Shown: positions 32,607 to 41,871 of the stretch, in pieces | Layout: each line of letters starts with the position of its first letter | Numbering within the stretch: position 1 is the first letter of the stretch | Source of the DNA: Mobiluncus sp034180645 | GTDB lineage: Bacteria; Actinomycetota; Actinomycetes; Actinomycetales; Actinomycetaceae | Reading direction: 5' to 3' | Assembly: GCF_034180645.1 (NCBI RefSeq) | Contig: NZ_JAXFNY010000010.1 | Location: forward strand, 69,653-133,652 | DNA: 64,000 nucleotides | Made by a program: the position numbers and the translations under genes | Notes under the pieces: generated by a model | Seen by the model: only the letters and a program-made list of their open reading frames with translations | What the model was told of the DNA's origin: nothing | The model's database searches: none

Positions 32607-33377
32607 CTAGCTCAAGTAGAACGGCACCATGCCGAGGATCTTGTTCATGTTGTCCAACAGGGGAACGTATCCGCCCAGCTTAATCAGCTCTCGACCGATA
32701 GCGGGATAGGATGCGAGCTCGCCGCGCAGGACCTGACCGGTGGTATCCAAATCGGAAAAGACCATAAAGGCATGACGTCCGTGAGGACCCGCGGCCTTGG
32801 GCTCATCGCCGTCGACGATGCGGGCGTGATGGTCATTGATGACCATGGTCAAAGCCGGACCGTTTTCAATCTTTAATCCGATAGTGCCGTCGCACATTCC
32901 CTTGGTGACCTGGACGCCCTTGGGGTCCTCGTTGGCAATCTCAGCCATCCCATAGACCGCCACGTGCAGAGTCAGCAGGGAGTTAATCCTCGCGAACTCG
33001 GGGTCCTGCAGCAGCTGCGGGGTCGGCCGCAAGTAGTAGGACAACCGGTCGGTAATCTCGGTGAACGTACCTGTCAAGTACTTCAGTTTCGTGAAGCCTT
33101 TCAGCGGTACGGGAATCCCCTTGCCTTCGAACATCTTGTTCACCATGTTCGGCACGGGGAAACCCAGGCTCATGTCAGCTGGACCTCCACCGGGGAAGAA
33201 CTCAATTTTGCCGTTGCCCAGCTTAAGCCGGACAGAACCGACGTTCGCTGCCTTGAATTGCAAGGTCAGCGGGACATGCTCCAAGAGCTGTTTCGACTTG
33301 GGGTCGAGCTCCGGGAGCTTCTCGAGTGTACGCAAAACTGCCTTAAGATTGACGGCAGCCATAGCAGTTTGATTCAT
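32607..33377 (-). CDS. SCP2-like protein, first gene of the transketolase/aminotransferase operon
   Basis: A 256-residue protein without signal peptide. The segment SVRLKLGNGKIEFFPGGGPA followed by FEGKGIPVPLKGF and KYLTGTF has the strand/helix pattern of SCP2 lipid-binding domains, more diverged than the fifth gene product. A second half (about 120-256) is not recognised; it contains GTIGLKIENGPALTMVINDH. Start ATG 33377 after GAGGTGGG; an internal ATG at 33362 is possible. The operon promoter must lie in 33378-33646, which is divergent from glyS. Confidence 0.5.
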   Translation of the reverse strand: MNQTAMAAVNLKAVLRTLEKLPELDPKSKQLLEHVPLTLQFKAANVGSVRLKLGNGKIEFFPGGGPADMSLGFPVPNMVNKMFEGKGIPVPLKGFTKLKYLTGTFTEITDRLSYYLRPTPQLLQDPEFARINSLLTLHVAVYGMAEIANEDPKGVQVTKGMCDGTIGLKIENGPALTMVINDHHARIVDGDEPKAAGPHGRHAFMVFSDLDTTGQVLRGELASYPAIGRELIKLGGYVPLLDNMNKILGMVPFYLS

Positions 33378-33646
33378 AAACCCACCTCATCGTGTGTTTT
33401 GTGTTTACCTGGCAAATGCAATTATAGAGTGGAATCCAAATTTTGTGCAGCGGTTTCCGGGAGTGTTTTTTCGTAATCTAAACCGAAATGCTCCCATATT
33501 CTCGGATTCACAAGTGCGGTTCGGGCCGGGAGTCGGCACCGAATTCGTCCCCGGAGGTTTGCCAGCTAAACTAGGGCTGGTACCTTCCCGCTGGAAAACT
33601 CGAAAAAGCGCGGGACGGCAGAAAGTGACACCAATAAGGAGCACAA

Positions 33647-35032
33647 GTGGCATCAACGATGGATTCAGTAATTTCTTTGGCGAAACGCCGCGGTTTTGTT
33701 TACCCATGTGGTGACATCTATGGCGGGACGCGCGCGGCGTGGGACTACGGCCCCTTGGGCGTAGAACTGAAGGAAAACATCAAAAAGGCCTGGTGGAACT
33801 ACATGGTACGTTCCCGCGAGGACGTGGTGGGCCTGGACTCCTCGGTGATTTTGCCGCCGAAAGTGTGGGACGCCTCGGGCCACCTCAAGGCTTTCACCGA
33901 CCCGCTCATCGAATGTCTCAACTGCCACAAGCGCTTGCGTGAGGACGACCTACAGGAAGAGTATGCCGAGAAACACGACATCGCGAAACCTGATGACGTC
34001 AGCATGGATGACGTCTCCTGCCCGAACTGTGGCGTCAAAGGGAAGTGGACGGAGCCTAGGGCCTTCTCGGGACTGCTTAAAACCTACCTCGGCCCGGTGG
34101 ACGACGAATCCGGCCTGCACTTCCTGCGCCCGGAAACCGCCCAAGGTATCTTTATCAACTTTGCCAATGTAATGACGACCGCCCGGAAGCGCCCGCCTTT
34201 TGGTATCGGCCAGATTGGCAAGTCTTTCCGCAACGAAATCACTCCGGGCAACTTCATCTTCCGCACCCGCGAGTTTGAACAGATGGAGCTGGAGTTCTTT
34301 GTGGAACCCGGCACCGACGAAGAATGGCACCAGTACTGGATTGACCACCGCTTTGAGTGGTACACCGACCTGGGGATTAAGGCAGAAAACCTGCGGTTGT
34401 ACGAACACCCGAAGGAAAAGCTGTCGCACTATTCCAAGCGCACGGTGGATATCGAGTACGCTTTCGGCTTTGAAAACTCCAAGTGGGGCGAGCTGGAGGG
34501 AATCGCCAATCGTACCGACTATGACCTGGGCGTACATATGGACGCCAGCGGCCAAAAACTCGATTACTACGACCAGGCTAACGACAAGCGCTGGATTCCC
34601 TACGTTATCGAGCCATCCGCCGGTTTGACCCGCTCCCTGATGGCTTTCCTGATTGAGGCCTACACCGAGGACGAAGCCCCGAACACCAAGGGTGGGGTGG
34701 ACAAGCGGACCGTGCTGCGCCTCGACCCGCGCCTGAGCCCGGTTAAGGTGGCGGTCCTGCCGCTGTCTCGCAAGGACGAGCTGCCTGAAATCGCCCAAAA
34801 TATCGCCGCTGAACTGCGCAAATACTGGAACGTGGAATATGACGATGCCGGGGCTGTGGGGCGCCGCTACCGCCGTCAAGACGAAATCGGCACGCCCTAC
34901 TGCGTCACCGTGGACTTTGATTCCCTAGAGGACCAGGCCGTGACGATTCGCGAACGCGACACTATGACCCAAGAGCGTATCGGGCGTGATAGCCTGGTCG
35001 CCTACCTGCGCGATTACTTGCCGATTTGCTAG
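33647..35032 (+). CDS. glyS: Glycyl-tRNA synthetase, single-chain (GlyS dimer type)
   Basis: A 461-residue class II synthetase that charges tRNA-Gly. Motifs: GFVYPCGDIYGGTRAAWDYG near the N-terminus, motif 2 GIGQIGKSFRNEITPGNFIF with REFEQMELEFF, and motif 3 EPSAGLTRSLMAFL. A CxxC pair (CLNCHKR and CPNCGVK) in the insertion suggests zinc binding. The start is GTG 33647, five bases after AAGGAG; an ATG at 33659 is too far from the site. It is transcribed divergently from the six-gene operon. Confidence 0.96.
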   Translation: MASTMDSVISLAKRRGFVYPCGDIYGGTRAAWDYGPLGVELKENIKKAWWNYMVRSREDVVGLDSSVILPPKVWDASGHLKAFTDPLIECLNCHKRLREDDLQEEYAEKHDIAKPDDVSMDDVSCPNCGVKGKWTEPRAFSGLLKTYLGPVDDESGLHFLRPETAQGIFINFANVMTTARKRPPFGIGQIGKSFRNEITPGNFIFRTREFEQMELEFFVEPGTDEEWHQYWIDHRFEWYTDLGIKAENLRLYEHPKEKLSHYSKRTVDIEYAFGFENSKWGELEGIANRTDYDLGVHMDASGQKLDYYDQANDKRWIPYVIEPSAGLTRSLMAFLIEAYTEDEAPNTKGGVDKRTVLRLDPRLSPVKVAVLPLSRKDELPEIAQNIAAELRKYWNVEYDDAGAVGRRYRRQDEIGTPYCVTVDFDSLEDQAVTIRERDTMTQERIGRDSLVAYLRDYLPIC

Positions 35033-35077
35033 TGATGCGGCGATTTTCCGCGTCTGAAATACCGGGCGGAGGCATTT

Positions 35078-36361
35078 TTGGCTCCACAGCATCCACAGTG
35101 TCCACAGTGTAAATACCCGCCTCTGCGGATTGGTGAGGTAGAGTTCACGACACCCATTGCGTTAGCGCCGATGGCGGGGGTGACGAATGCGCCGTTTCGC
35201 GACTTGTGTGCGGAGTTTTCCCGTCAAGGTCTGCCACCGGAGTTTGCTTCCGCGTCCCGCCTGGGCGGGGCATCCGGGACGCTTCGCGGCGTCGAGGGAA
35301 TGTTTGTCAACGAGATGATTACCGCGAAAGCACTGTTGATGGACTCGGCGCGCTCGTGGATTATGGCGCAATCCGGGCCGGGGCAAACTGTTCGAGTGCT
35401 GCAGCTTTACGGGGTTGTAGGGGCCGACCTGGCCCGGGCGGCTCGTGAACTCATCATTCGGGACCTAGTTGATGTTATTGATTTGAATTTCGGTTGCCCG
35501 GTTCCGAAGGTTACCCGCAAAGGTGGGGGAGCGGCTCTGCCGTGGAAAACCGCGTATTTTGGAGACCTTATCGGTCAGGTGGTGAGAGCGGCACAAGGGG
35601 CGTCAAGAGAGGCCGGACGCAGCGTGGACGTGCCGGTCACCGTAAAAATCCGGGTCGGGATTGACGAGGCTCACGAAACGTTGCTGGACGCGGGGCGGGC
35701 CGCTCAGGACGCAGGGGCAGCTGCGCTCACGCTGCACGCTCGCACCACGAACCAGTATTATTCCGGGCACTCTGATTGGTCGCGGATTGCCGAACTGGTC
35801 GACGCGTTGGACATTCCCGTGTTGGGCAACGGTGATGTGTTTTCCGCCCAGGACGCGCTGGAAATGTTTGCGCAGACCGGGTGTGCGGGCATCGAAATTG
35901 GCCGCGCTGTACAAGGCCGGCCCTGGATTTTTCGTGAAATCACGGCAGCTTTGTGGGGCCAGCCGATTCCTGCGGGACCGACCTTGGGCGAAATTGCTGC
36001 GATTATCCTGGCTCACGCCCGCGGCTTGGTGGAACATTTCGGCAACGAACCGGCGGCTCTGCGGGATATGCGCAAACACGTGGGGTGGTACTTGCGAGGT
36101 TTCAACCTGGGCGGAGCTACTCGAGCGGAGCTGACCCGCATCGAAACGTTAGATGACCTGGAAAGTCGCCTGCACGACCTTGTGCAGTCGCTGGACCCGA
36201 ACACGCCGTACCCGCAAGCTGCCACCGGAAAACATGGACGTTCTCGCGCCCAGCGTCACGTCAAGCTGCCCGAAGGCTGGCTTGACACCCGCGAAATCGA
36301 TGATGCAACCGCGCGCATACTTCACTTGGGGGAAGACGCGGCGGATCCTTACGGCGCCTAG
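35078..36361 (+). CDS. dusB: tRNA-dihydrouridine synthase
   Basis: A 427-residue flavoenzyme reducing uridine to dihydrouridine in tRNA. FMN barrel with PIALAPMAGVTNAPFRDLC, the catalytic cysteine in DLNFGCPVPKVTRKGGGAAL, and GNGDVFSAQDALEM with GRAVQGRPWIF. The N-terminus adds CPQCKYPPLRIG, a CxxC preceding the barrel. The end is basic (KHGRSRAQRHVKLPEGW). Start TTG 35078, five bases after GGAGG. It is 45 bp after glyS and probably co-transcribed. Confidence 0.92.
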   Translation: MAPQHPQCPQCKYPPLRIGEVEFTTPIALAPMAGVTNAPFRDLCAEFSRQGLPPEFASASRLGGASGTLRGVEGMFVNEMITAKALLMDSARSWIMAQSGPGQTVRVLQLYGVVGADLARAARELIIRDLVDVIDLNFGCPVPKVTRKGGGAALPWKTAYFGDLIGQVVRAAQGASREAGRSVDVPVTVKIRVGIDEAHETLLDAGRAAQDAGAAALTLHARTTNQYYSGHSDWSRIAELVDALDIPVLGNGDVFSAQDALEMFAQTGCAGIEIGRAVQGRPWIFREITAALWGQPIPAGPTLGEIAAIILAHARGLVEHFGNEPAALRDMRKHVGWYLRGFNLGGATRAELTRIETLDDLESRLHDLVQSLDPNTPYPQAATGKHGRSRAQRHVKLPEGWLDTREIDDATARILHLGEDAADPYGA

Positions 36362-36371
36362 TCAGCTGGGT

Positions 36372-37151
36372 CTATTGTTCGTGCAGTGAGTGCAGCTCAG
36401 CTAGTCTAGAAGCAAATTCCTCTATAAGGTTGCCTTGATTCAACTGGCCGTGTTGCTGCATTGCCCAGGCGCGCCGATACGGAATTCCCGTGAAATCATG
36501 CGCTGAAATCACATTAGCTGTTTCTGGTGGAAATAAATCCTTTCCGCGGGCCTCAATAGCTTGCAGTAGCTTTTGGCAATCTACTTGAAAACTTGGTTTT
36601 TTCGTGAATATATAATGGGCTCGACCGAGAGAATCATCTACCTCCACATTTGGCGAGTTTACGACCGCTGCGGAAACTACACTCCATCCAAAGGGGATTC
36701 CAATAACGCCTCGAAAAAGGTCGCTAATAACGTATTCATTGCAATATTTTGGCAGGGCGAATCCACTCGGCTGACGCACGGATTGATTCTTGTGGTTTAG
36801 GAAATTATCGACGTGCGCTCGCATGATTTCTGTGACGGTGTCAAAATTAATCGCATCAGTGTTCTGGAGATAACGTCTTAGTTTCCAAGTGTAGACCCCA
36901 AGGTTGCTGAGCGTGGTAAAGGCCTCCCGCCAGGAAAAATTTGACCGCAGGGGCTCCAGACGGGAATCCAAGTATTCCTTGAGCTGGCTTTCGCGGGTAA
37001 TAGGCCGAGTCATATCAGCATAAGGCCAATCCGAATCCCTGGCGATATCCATCACCGGGTAAATAGTAGGGAACTCGCTGGTTTCAACGGATTCCATCAC
37101 TTCTACATCATGCCAGCCAAGCAAATCGGCTATGTCAAGAAAATCCAACAT
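36372..37151 (-). CDS. Unknown protein, partner of a 58-residue ORF
   Basis: A 259-residue soluble protein, rich in aromatic and acidic residues, with no signal peptide, membrane span or motif I recognise. The start ATG 37151 lies nine bases after the stop of a 58-residue ORF, so they form one unit. Codon use is more AT-rich than in dusB and dgt on either side, consistent with later acquisition. The C-terminal part (HDFTGIPYRRAWAMQQHGQL) is the most basic segment. Converges with dusB. Confidence 0.65.
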   Translation of the reverse strand: MLDFLDIADLLGWHDVEVMESVETSEFPTIYPVMDIARDSDWPYADMTRPITRESQLKEYLDSRLEPLRSNFSWREAFTTLSNLGVYTWKLRRYLQNTDAINFDTVTEIMRAHVDNFLNHKNQSVRQPSGFALPKYCNEYVISDLFRGVIGIPFGWSVVSAAVVNSPNVEVDDSLGRAHYIFTKKPSFQVDCQKLLQAIEARGKDLFPPETANVISAHDFTGIPYRRAWAMQQHGQLNQGNLIEEFASRLAELHSLHEQ

Positions 37152-37160
37152 GATTGTCGC

Positions 37161-37337
37161 TTATGCTGGGCGGGCTGAATTAATCCAATTCGGGCATAAC
37201 GTTGGTCCTTGGCAATAGGCGGTAATCAAACCCTGAATCTGTCCTGGTGGTAGCCATATGCCCTTATTCCATGTCTGAGCCAGGATATCGCCTTGACCAT
37301 TACCAGAACGGGAGTCAAAAACAGTTCTTGTTTTCAT
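37161..37337 (-). CDS. 58-residue small protein upstream of the 36.4-37.2 kb unknown gene
   Basis: A short frame opening MKTRTVFDSRSGNGQGDIL, with AAGGAG ten bases before ATG 37337. The sequence is Gly/Gln/Trp-rich with two cysteines near the C-terminus (YCQGPTLCPNW). No signal peptide and no family recognised. It is nine bases from the next gene. It might be a small regulator, an antitoxin-like partner or a peptide precursor; none of these is demonstrated. Confidence 0.55.
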   Translation of the reverse strand: MKTRTVFDSRSGNGQGDILAQTWNKGIWLPPGQIQGLITAYCQGPTLCPNWINSARPA

Positions 37338-37490
37338 GGCATATTCTCCTTACCCGGGTTTTGAAGCCTGTTCTGTATGGGGGTATTTTACAAACCTCCA
37401 TGCTCACTTTGCATCAGACGGTTTTGTAAGAACACCGACAAATGTAGGTGTTATATGGTGAAACCTGGATTGGGTCGGTAAGGTGGAAGT

Positions 37491-38792
37491 GTGAATGAGA
37501 TTGGGGTATATCCGGCAGACGTGCATGAACGCTTTGTGACCGAGACGCATAAACGCGGGCAACGCAGCGATTTTGAGCGCGACCGGGCGCGGATACTCCA
37601 TTCCTCCGCGCTACGCCGGCTCGGTGAAAAAACTCAGGTATTGGGGCCGATTGCCAATGATTTTTCGCGCACGCGCCTGACTCATTCCCTGGAAGTCGCC
37701 CAGGTAGGGCGCGAACTTGGCAAGGGCCTGGGGTGCGACCCGGACGTGGTCGATGCGGCTTGCCTGGCTCACGACTTAGGGCATCCGCCCTTCGGACATT
37801 CCGGGGAGCGAGTGCTCAATGATTTAGCCAAGGATATTGGCGGGTTTGAGGGTAACGCCCAGACGTTGCGCCTGGTGACCCGCCTGGAGCCGAAAGTCGT
37901 CAGTCCCCAAGGTCAGTGGGTGGGGTTGAACCTGACCCGCGCCACTCTCGATGCCATCGCGAAATACCCTTGGCTACGTGGTGAGGGACCCTATGGTGCG
38001 GATTCCCCCAAGTTTGGGGTTTATGCCGAAGACCGGGACGTTTTCCAGTGGCTGCGCACCGGCGCCCCCGAGAATCACCGCTGCATCGAGGCTCAAGTTA
38101 TGGACCTCGCTGACGACATTGGCTACTCAGTCCACGATGTCGAGGACGCGGTGGCCCTCGGGTCAGCCAGCTTGGGAGACCTGGAAAGCGAAAGAACTTT
38201 TGTTGACGTGGTTGACATCACAAGGCGTTGGTACGCGAGTTCTTTCGGACCGGGCAAGTTCAGTGCGGACGATTTGGCGGCCGCCCACGAAAGGCTGCGT
38301 CAAATGCCTTTCTGGCTGACCGAACCGGTGGCGGATTACCGTTCTCAAGCCGCTTTAAAAGACCTGACGTCCCAGCTCATTGGGAGATTCGCGTTAGCCT
38401 GTCACGACGCTACCTGCCAACGATACGGAGAACGCCCTCTGGCTCGCTATGACGCGGACGTAATCGTCCCCCTCGAAACCCAAGCGGAAATCCTGTTGCT
38501 CAAAGGCATCGCCGTGTATTACGTCATGGCGCCCCGCGAAACCACTCATGACCACTTGACGCAACAACAAATGCTCTCCGACTTGGTGTGGGCACTACTG
38601 GAGCAGGAAGCCACCGGGCAACGGGTCTTGCAGGAGCCTTATCGAGCCGAGTGGCTGCGCGCGGAAGAGCATCATCTGGGTCGAGACGCCGGACGCCTCC
38701 GGGCAGTAATAGACCAGGTAGCGAGCTTGACCGACCTGTCGGCAGCCGCCTGGCATGCCCGTTTAGTGGGGATGATTACCCAACCCGTCTGA
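37491..38792 (+). CDS. dgt: dGTP triphosphohydrolase-like HD protein
   Basis: A 433-residue HD-domain phosphohydrolase that removes triphosphate from deoxynucleotides. Metal-site motifs: TRLTHSLEVAQVGRELG (His), ACLAHDLGHPPFGHSGERVL (HD), and VMDLADDIGYSVHDVEDAV (Asp). The length fits the actinobacterial Dgt group. Start GTG 37491 after AAGGTGG. dnaG follows 26 bp downstream on the same strand, an arrangement common in actinobacteria, linking nucleotide pool control to replication. Confidence 0.93.
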   Translation: MNEIGVYPADVHERFVTETHKRGQRSDFERDRARILHSSALRRLGEKTQVLGPIANDFSRTRLTHSLEVAQVGRELGKGLGCDPDVVDAACLAHDLGHPPFGHSGERVLNDLAKDIGGFEGNAQTLRLVTRLEPKVVSPQGQWVGLNLTRATLDAIAKYPWLRGEGPYGADSPKFGVYAEDRDVFQWLRTGAPENHRCIEAQVMDLADDIGYSVHDVEDAVALGSASLGDLESERTFVDVVDITRRWYASSFGPGKFSADDLAAAHERLRQMPFWLTEPVADYRSQAALKDLTSQLIGRFALACHDATCQRYGERPLARYDADVIVPLETQAEILLLKGIAVYYVMAPRETTHDHLTQQQMLSDLVWALLEQEATGQRVLQEPYRAEWLRAEEHHLGRDAGRLRAVIDQVASLTDLSAAAWHARLVGMITQPV

Positions 38793-38818
38793 CCTAAAAC
38801 TTAGGCTAGTATGATTGC

Positions 38819-40903
38819 ATGGCTTCCAAGTTCGACCCTGATGACCTGCAAAAGGTACGCGAAGCTATCCCCATTGAGTCGGTGGTCAGCGACTATGTGA
38901 GCCTGCAGCGTAAAGGCAGTTCACTGATGGGCTTGTGCCCGTTCCATGACGAAAAAACGGCGTCTTTTAGTGTGACGCCGGTGCGCAATATGTGGCACTG
39001 CTTCGGTTGCGGTGAGGGCGGGGACACCATCGACTTTGTACAGCGCATCGAGGGGCTGACTTTCCCCGAAGCTGTCGAGTTTTTAGCCGCGAAAGCCGGA
39101 ATCACGATGCATTACGTAGAGGGCGCGGCCGTCACGAAAGAGCACGTGGAGCCGGGGACACGGCAGCGCCTGTTGGAATGCAACCAGGTAGCGCAGGACT
39201 TTTTTGTATCCCAACTCGTGTCGCCGGGGGCAGGGACGGCGCGAAATTTCATCGAAGGGCGAGCTTTCACGTCCCAAGACGCCGCCCGTTTTGGCATGGG
39301 CTACGCCCCACCCGGCTGGAACAACCTCACCGATTACCTCCGTTCGAAAGGCTTCACCGATCAGGAAATCGTGACGGTCGGTCTGGGTAAACGGGGGCAA
39401 CGCGGCATCTATGACGTGTTTCGGGATCGAGTTATGTGGCCTATCAAAGATGCGACCGGAGCCATACTGGGTTTCGGCGGGCGGCGTTTAGACGATTCAG
39501 ATCCGCAAGTCCCGAAATACATCAACACCCCAGAATCCCCGATTTATCACAAATCTTCGGTGCTCTACGGTCTGGATTTGGCGCGGCCGAACATCGGTAA
39601 AGAGCGGCGCTGCGTCATAGTCGAGGGCTACACCGACGTGATGGCGGCGCATTTGTCCGGCATCACCACCGCGGTCGCGACCTGCGGTACCGCGTTTACA
39701 GACGAACACGCGAAACAGATTCGCCGGTTCATTGGGACTTCCGCGGACAGCGCCTCCTCGTTGAAGCTACCTGGCGGCCTGCCTCCACGTGGTGGAGAGG
39801 TCATCTTCACTTTTGACGGTGATGCCGCCGGGCAAGCCGCAGCTCTCAAGGCTTTCCGCACTGATCAGGACTTTGCCTCCCAGGCTTTTGTGGCAGTCGC
39901 TGACGATGGTTTGGATCCCTGTGATTTGCGGATGCAGCGCGGTCCCGGAGCGGTTCGCGACCTGATTGAGAGTCGCCGACCCCTATTTGATTTCGTGTTG
40001 AAAACCATCATCTCTAAATATGACTTGGAAAGCCCCGCAGCCCGCATCGAAGCTATGCGCGCGGCAGCCCCAGTGGTGGCGGAAATTCGCGACAAGGCAT
40101 TGCGAACCGAATACGTGAAGCAACTGAGCGGCTGGTTGGGGGCTAATGTCAGGGACACCTGGTACGCGGTCAATGAGGCTTGGAAACGGATTCGTGCCCA
40201 GCAGCGCGCTGGCGCCAGCTCCGACCGGTCGTCACGTTCGGGACCGGGGGGACCCGGCAACGCTTCACAAGGTAGTGGAAACGGCGTCAATCCCGCAAAC
40301 CTGGCCGGTGGTGCCGCGGCGGGCTCGACCCAGATTTTTCCGCAAACTCGGCTGGACCCGGCGGTGGACACCGATCCGATTTGGCGGGTGGAACGTGATG
40401 TGCTGATAGCAGCTTTGCAGTTTCCGGGTTTAGCTGCCCAGACCGCTTTTGACGCGTTGGATCCGCAGAGTTTCACCCAACCCACTTTGCGCGCCATCTT
40501 TGAAGTCATCGCCGCGATTGGAGGCGCCGAGGAATATCAGCGCCTAGCTGAGGCCGCCCAAGCAGCGGGTGAACCAAATCCGGGAAATCTGGCTCTGAAC
40601 CGGTGGGCTGCGGCGGTGAAAGCCCAGGCCGGCCCTGTTTTAGTGGGGGCGTTGACTAACCTAGCGACCCGTCCGGCTCCCCTGTATGAAACGAATCAGT
40701 CAGCCCAGGAAACCCAGTCCGCGGCGGAGTCTTGGGTGAAAAACGCGGTGGAATCCATGGAACGCAAAGGTCTGAACGCCAAAATCGCCAGCCTGAAAGC
40801 CCAATTGCGCCGTCTCGACTCCAACTCGCCGGAAAAGCCAGAAGTTTTTGCCAAACTCATTGATTTGGAAAACCGAATGCGCGAACTAAACCCCGAATTC
40901 TGA
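38819..40903 (+). CDS. dnaG: DNA primase
   Basis: A 694-residue primase making RNA primers for replication. The N-terminal CHC2 zinc finger is seen as CPFHDEKTASFSV and MWHCFGCGEGGD (about 40-65), followed by the catalytic core with YDVFRDRVMWPI and the TOPRIM motifs VIVEGYTDVMAAHLSGI and FTFDGDAAGQAAALKAF. A Gly/Ser-rich linker (about 465-505) precedes a C-terminal helicase-binding domain. An extra Ser/Gly segment (SADSASSLKLPGGLPPRGGE) interrupts the TOPRIM region. Start ATG 38819 is placed by the conserved N-terminus; its ribosome site is weak. Confidence 0.95.
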   Translation: MASKFDPDDLQKVREAIPIESVVSDYVSLQRKGSSLMGLCPFHDEKTASFSVTPVRNMWHCFGCGEGGDTIDFVQRIEGLTFPEAVEFLAAKAGITMHYVEGAAVTKEHVEPGTRQRLLECNQVAQDFFVSQLVSPGAGTARNFIEGRAFTSQDAARFGMGYAPPGWNNLTDYLRSKGFTDQEIVTVGLGKRGQRGIYDVFRDRVMWPIKDATGAILGFGGRRLDDSDPQVPKYINTPESPIYHKSSVLYGLDLARPNIGKERRCVIVEGYTDVMAAHLSGITTAVATCGTAFTDEHAKQIRRFIGTSADSASSLKLPGGLPPRGGEVIFTFDGDAAGQAAALKAFRTDQDFASQAFVAVADDGLDPCDLRMQRGPGAVRDLIESRRPLFDFVLKTIISKYDLESPAARIEAMRAAAPVVAEIRDKALRTEYVKQLSGWLGANVRDTWYAVNEAWKRIRAQQRAGASSDRSSRSGPGGPGNASQGSGNGVNPANLAGGAAAGSTQIFPQTRLDPAVDTDPIWRVERDVLIAALQFPGLAAQTAFDALDPQSFTQPTLRAIFEVIAAIGGAEEYQRLAEAAQAAGEPNPGNLALNRWAAAVKAQAGPVLVGALTNLATRPAPLYETNQSAQETQSAAESWVKNAVESMERKGLNAKIASLKAQLRRLDSNSPEKPEVFAKLIDLENRMRELNPEF

Positions 40904-41013
40904 CCTGTTTTATGTACCCGTGCGGGCAGATCCACACAATTTGCGACCTTGCGCCATAGTCCGTACAAGCGCCGGGATATCTCAAAGTTAGGGAAGATTA
41001 TCGGGACTGCGAC

Positions 41014-41826
41014 CTAAAAACCGGACGCCGGATAGCGCAGTTCTAGTTGTGCCAAGGGCAGTTGCCCCGGCGCAGACTGGGGACCACCCACCGTGACAAA
41101 AGTACCCCAGTTACCCATCTGTGGACCCGCTAAACGGGTGGGCTGGCCCAGTTCGCCCATCCCAATCAAAATCGTGGGTCTGTGGGTCAGCAGGAAAGTG
41201 GTCTTGCCGCCTTGCTGGAGATTTGCCAGTTGTTGGGGGGTTCGCGGAGAAAAAGCTGCCTTAGACACGTCCGCTCCCAAGTTGAGCTGATAAATTAGCA
41301 GGTCACTGACTTCCTTCTCGCTGTTTGGGGAAGGCTCCCAACAGTGACGGGACAGGATGACGCCCGTACCGTTGGCGTGAATGTTACGCAACAGGCTCCC
41401 CAACCGTTTCTCATTGTCCTCTTGCGCGTGGGGATCCTCGGCCGCGGCGGCGGCTTGTTCCGCAGTCATGCTAATGAAAGGATAATTCGACTCGACATCC
41501 ACCCAGTCGGCGCACTTCGCGGCCTGCGCCACGAGGCGTTCATAAACTTCCGTGGTAATAGAGACGGGTCCTCCCTCGGTCCGGAAAGTCGCCAAGATAG
41601 GGCGTTTGACCTGTTCGCGAGCCTGCCGGAGGAGGTTTGCGACTTCGGTAAAGTCATGTTTCGTGCCTTGGAAACATCCGCGGGACAGCCACGCCCCATC
41701 CAAACGAATCTCGACCAGTTCGACTCGCGGATGCATATCGCGGATGAGCCGTTCATAGCCCAGCATCCCCGGATTCACCGAGGTTATAAAAGTGGGCCGG
41801 CGCCAATCCGCAAATAATTCCGTCAT
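41014..41826 (-). CDS. aroD: 3-dehydroquinate dehydratase, type I
   Basis: A 270-residue class I dehydroquinase of the shikimate pathway. Expected residues are present: VELVEIRLDGA, RPILATFRTEGG, the catalytic histidine in VILSRHCWEPSP, the Schiff-base lysine in GADVSKAAFSPRT, and the closing SAPGQLPLAQL. Actinobacteria more often use the type II enzyme, so the type I form is worth noting. It stands alone on the minus strand between dnaG and the DUF4143-type ATPase. Confidence 0.88.
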   Translation of the reverse strand: MTELFADWRRPTFITSVNPGMLGYERLIRDMHPRVELVEIRLDGAWLSRGCFQGTKHDFTEVANLLRQAREQVKRPILATFRTEGGPVSITTEVYERLVAQAAKCADWVDVESNYPFISMTAEQAAAAAEDPHAQEDNEKRLGSLLRNIHANGTGVILSRHCWEPSPNSEKEVSDLLIYQLNLGADVSKAAFSPRTPQQLANLQQGGKTTFLLTHRPTILIGMGELGQPTRLAGPQMGNWGTFVTVGGPQSAPGQLPLAQLELRYPASGF

Positions 41827-41871
41827 GGTTCGATTTTAGCCCGGGTGGCAATCCGAAAGTTGCGACCCTGA

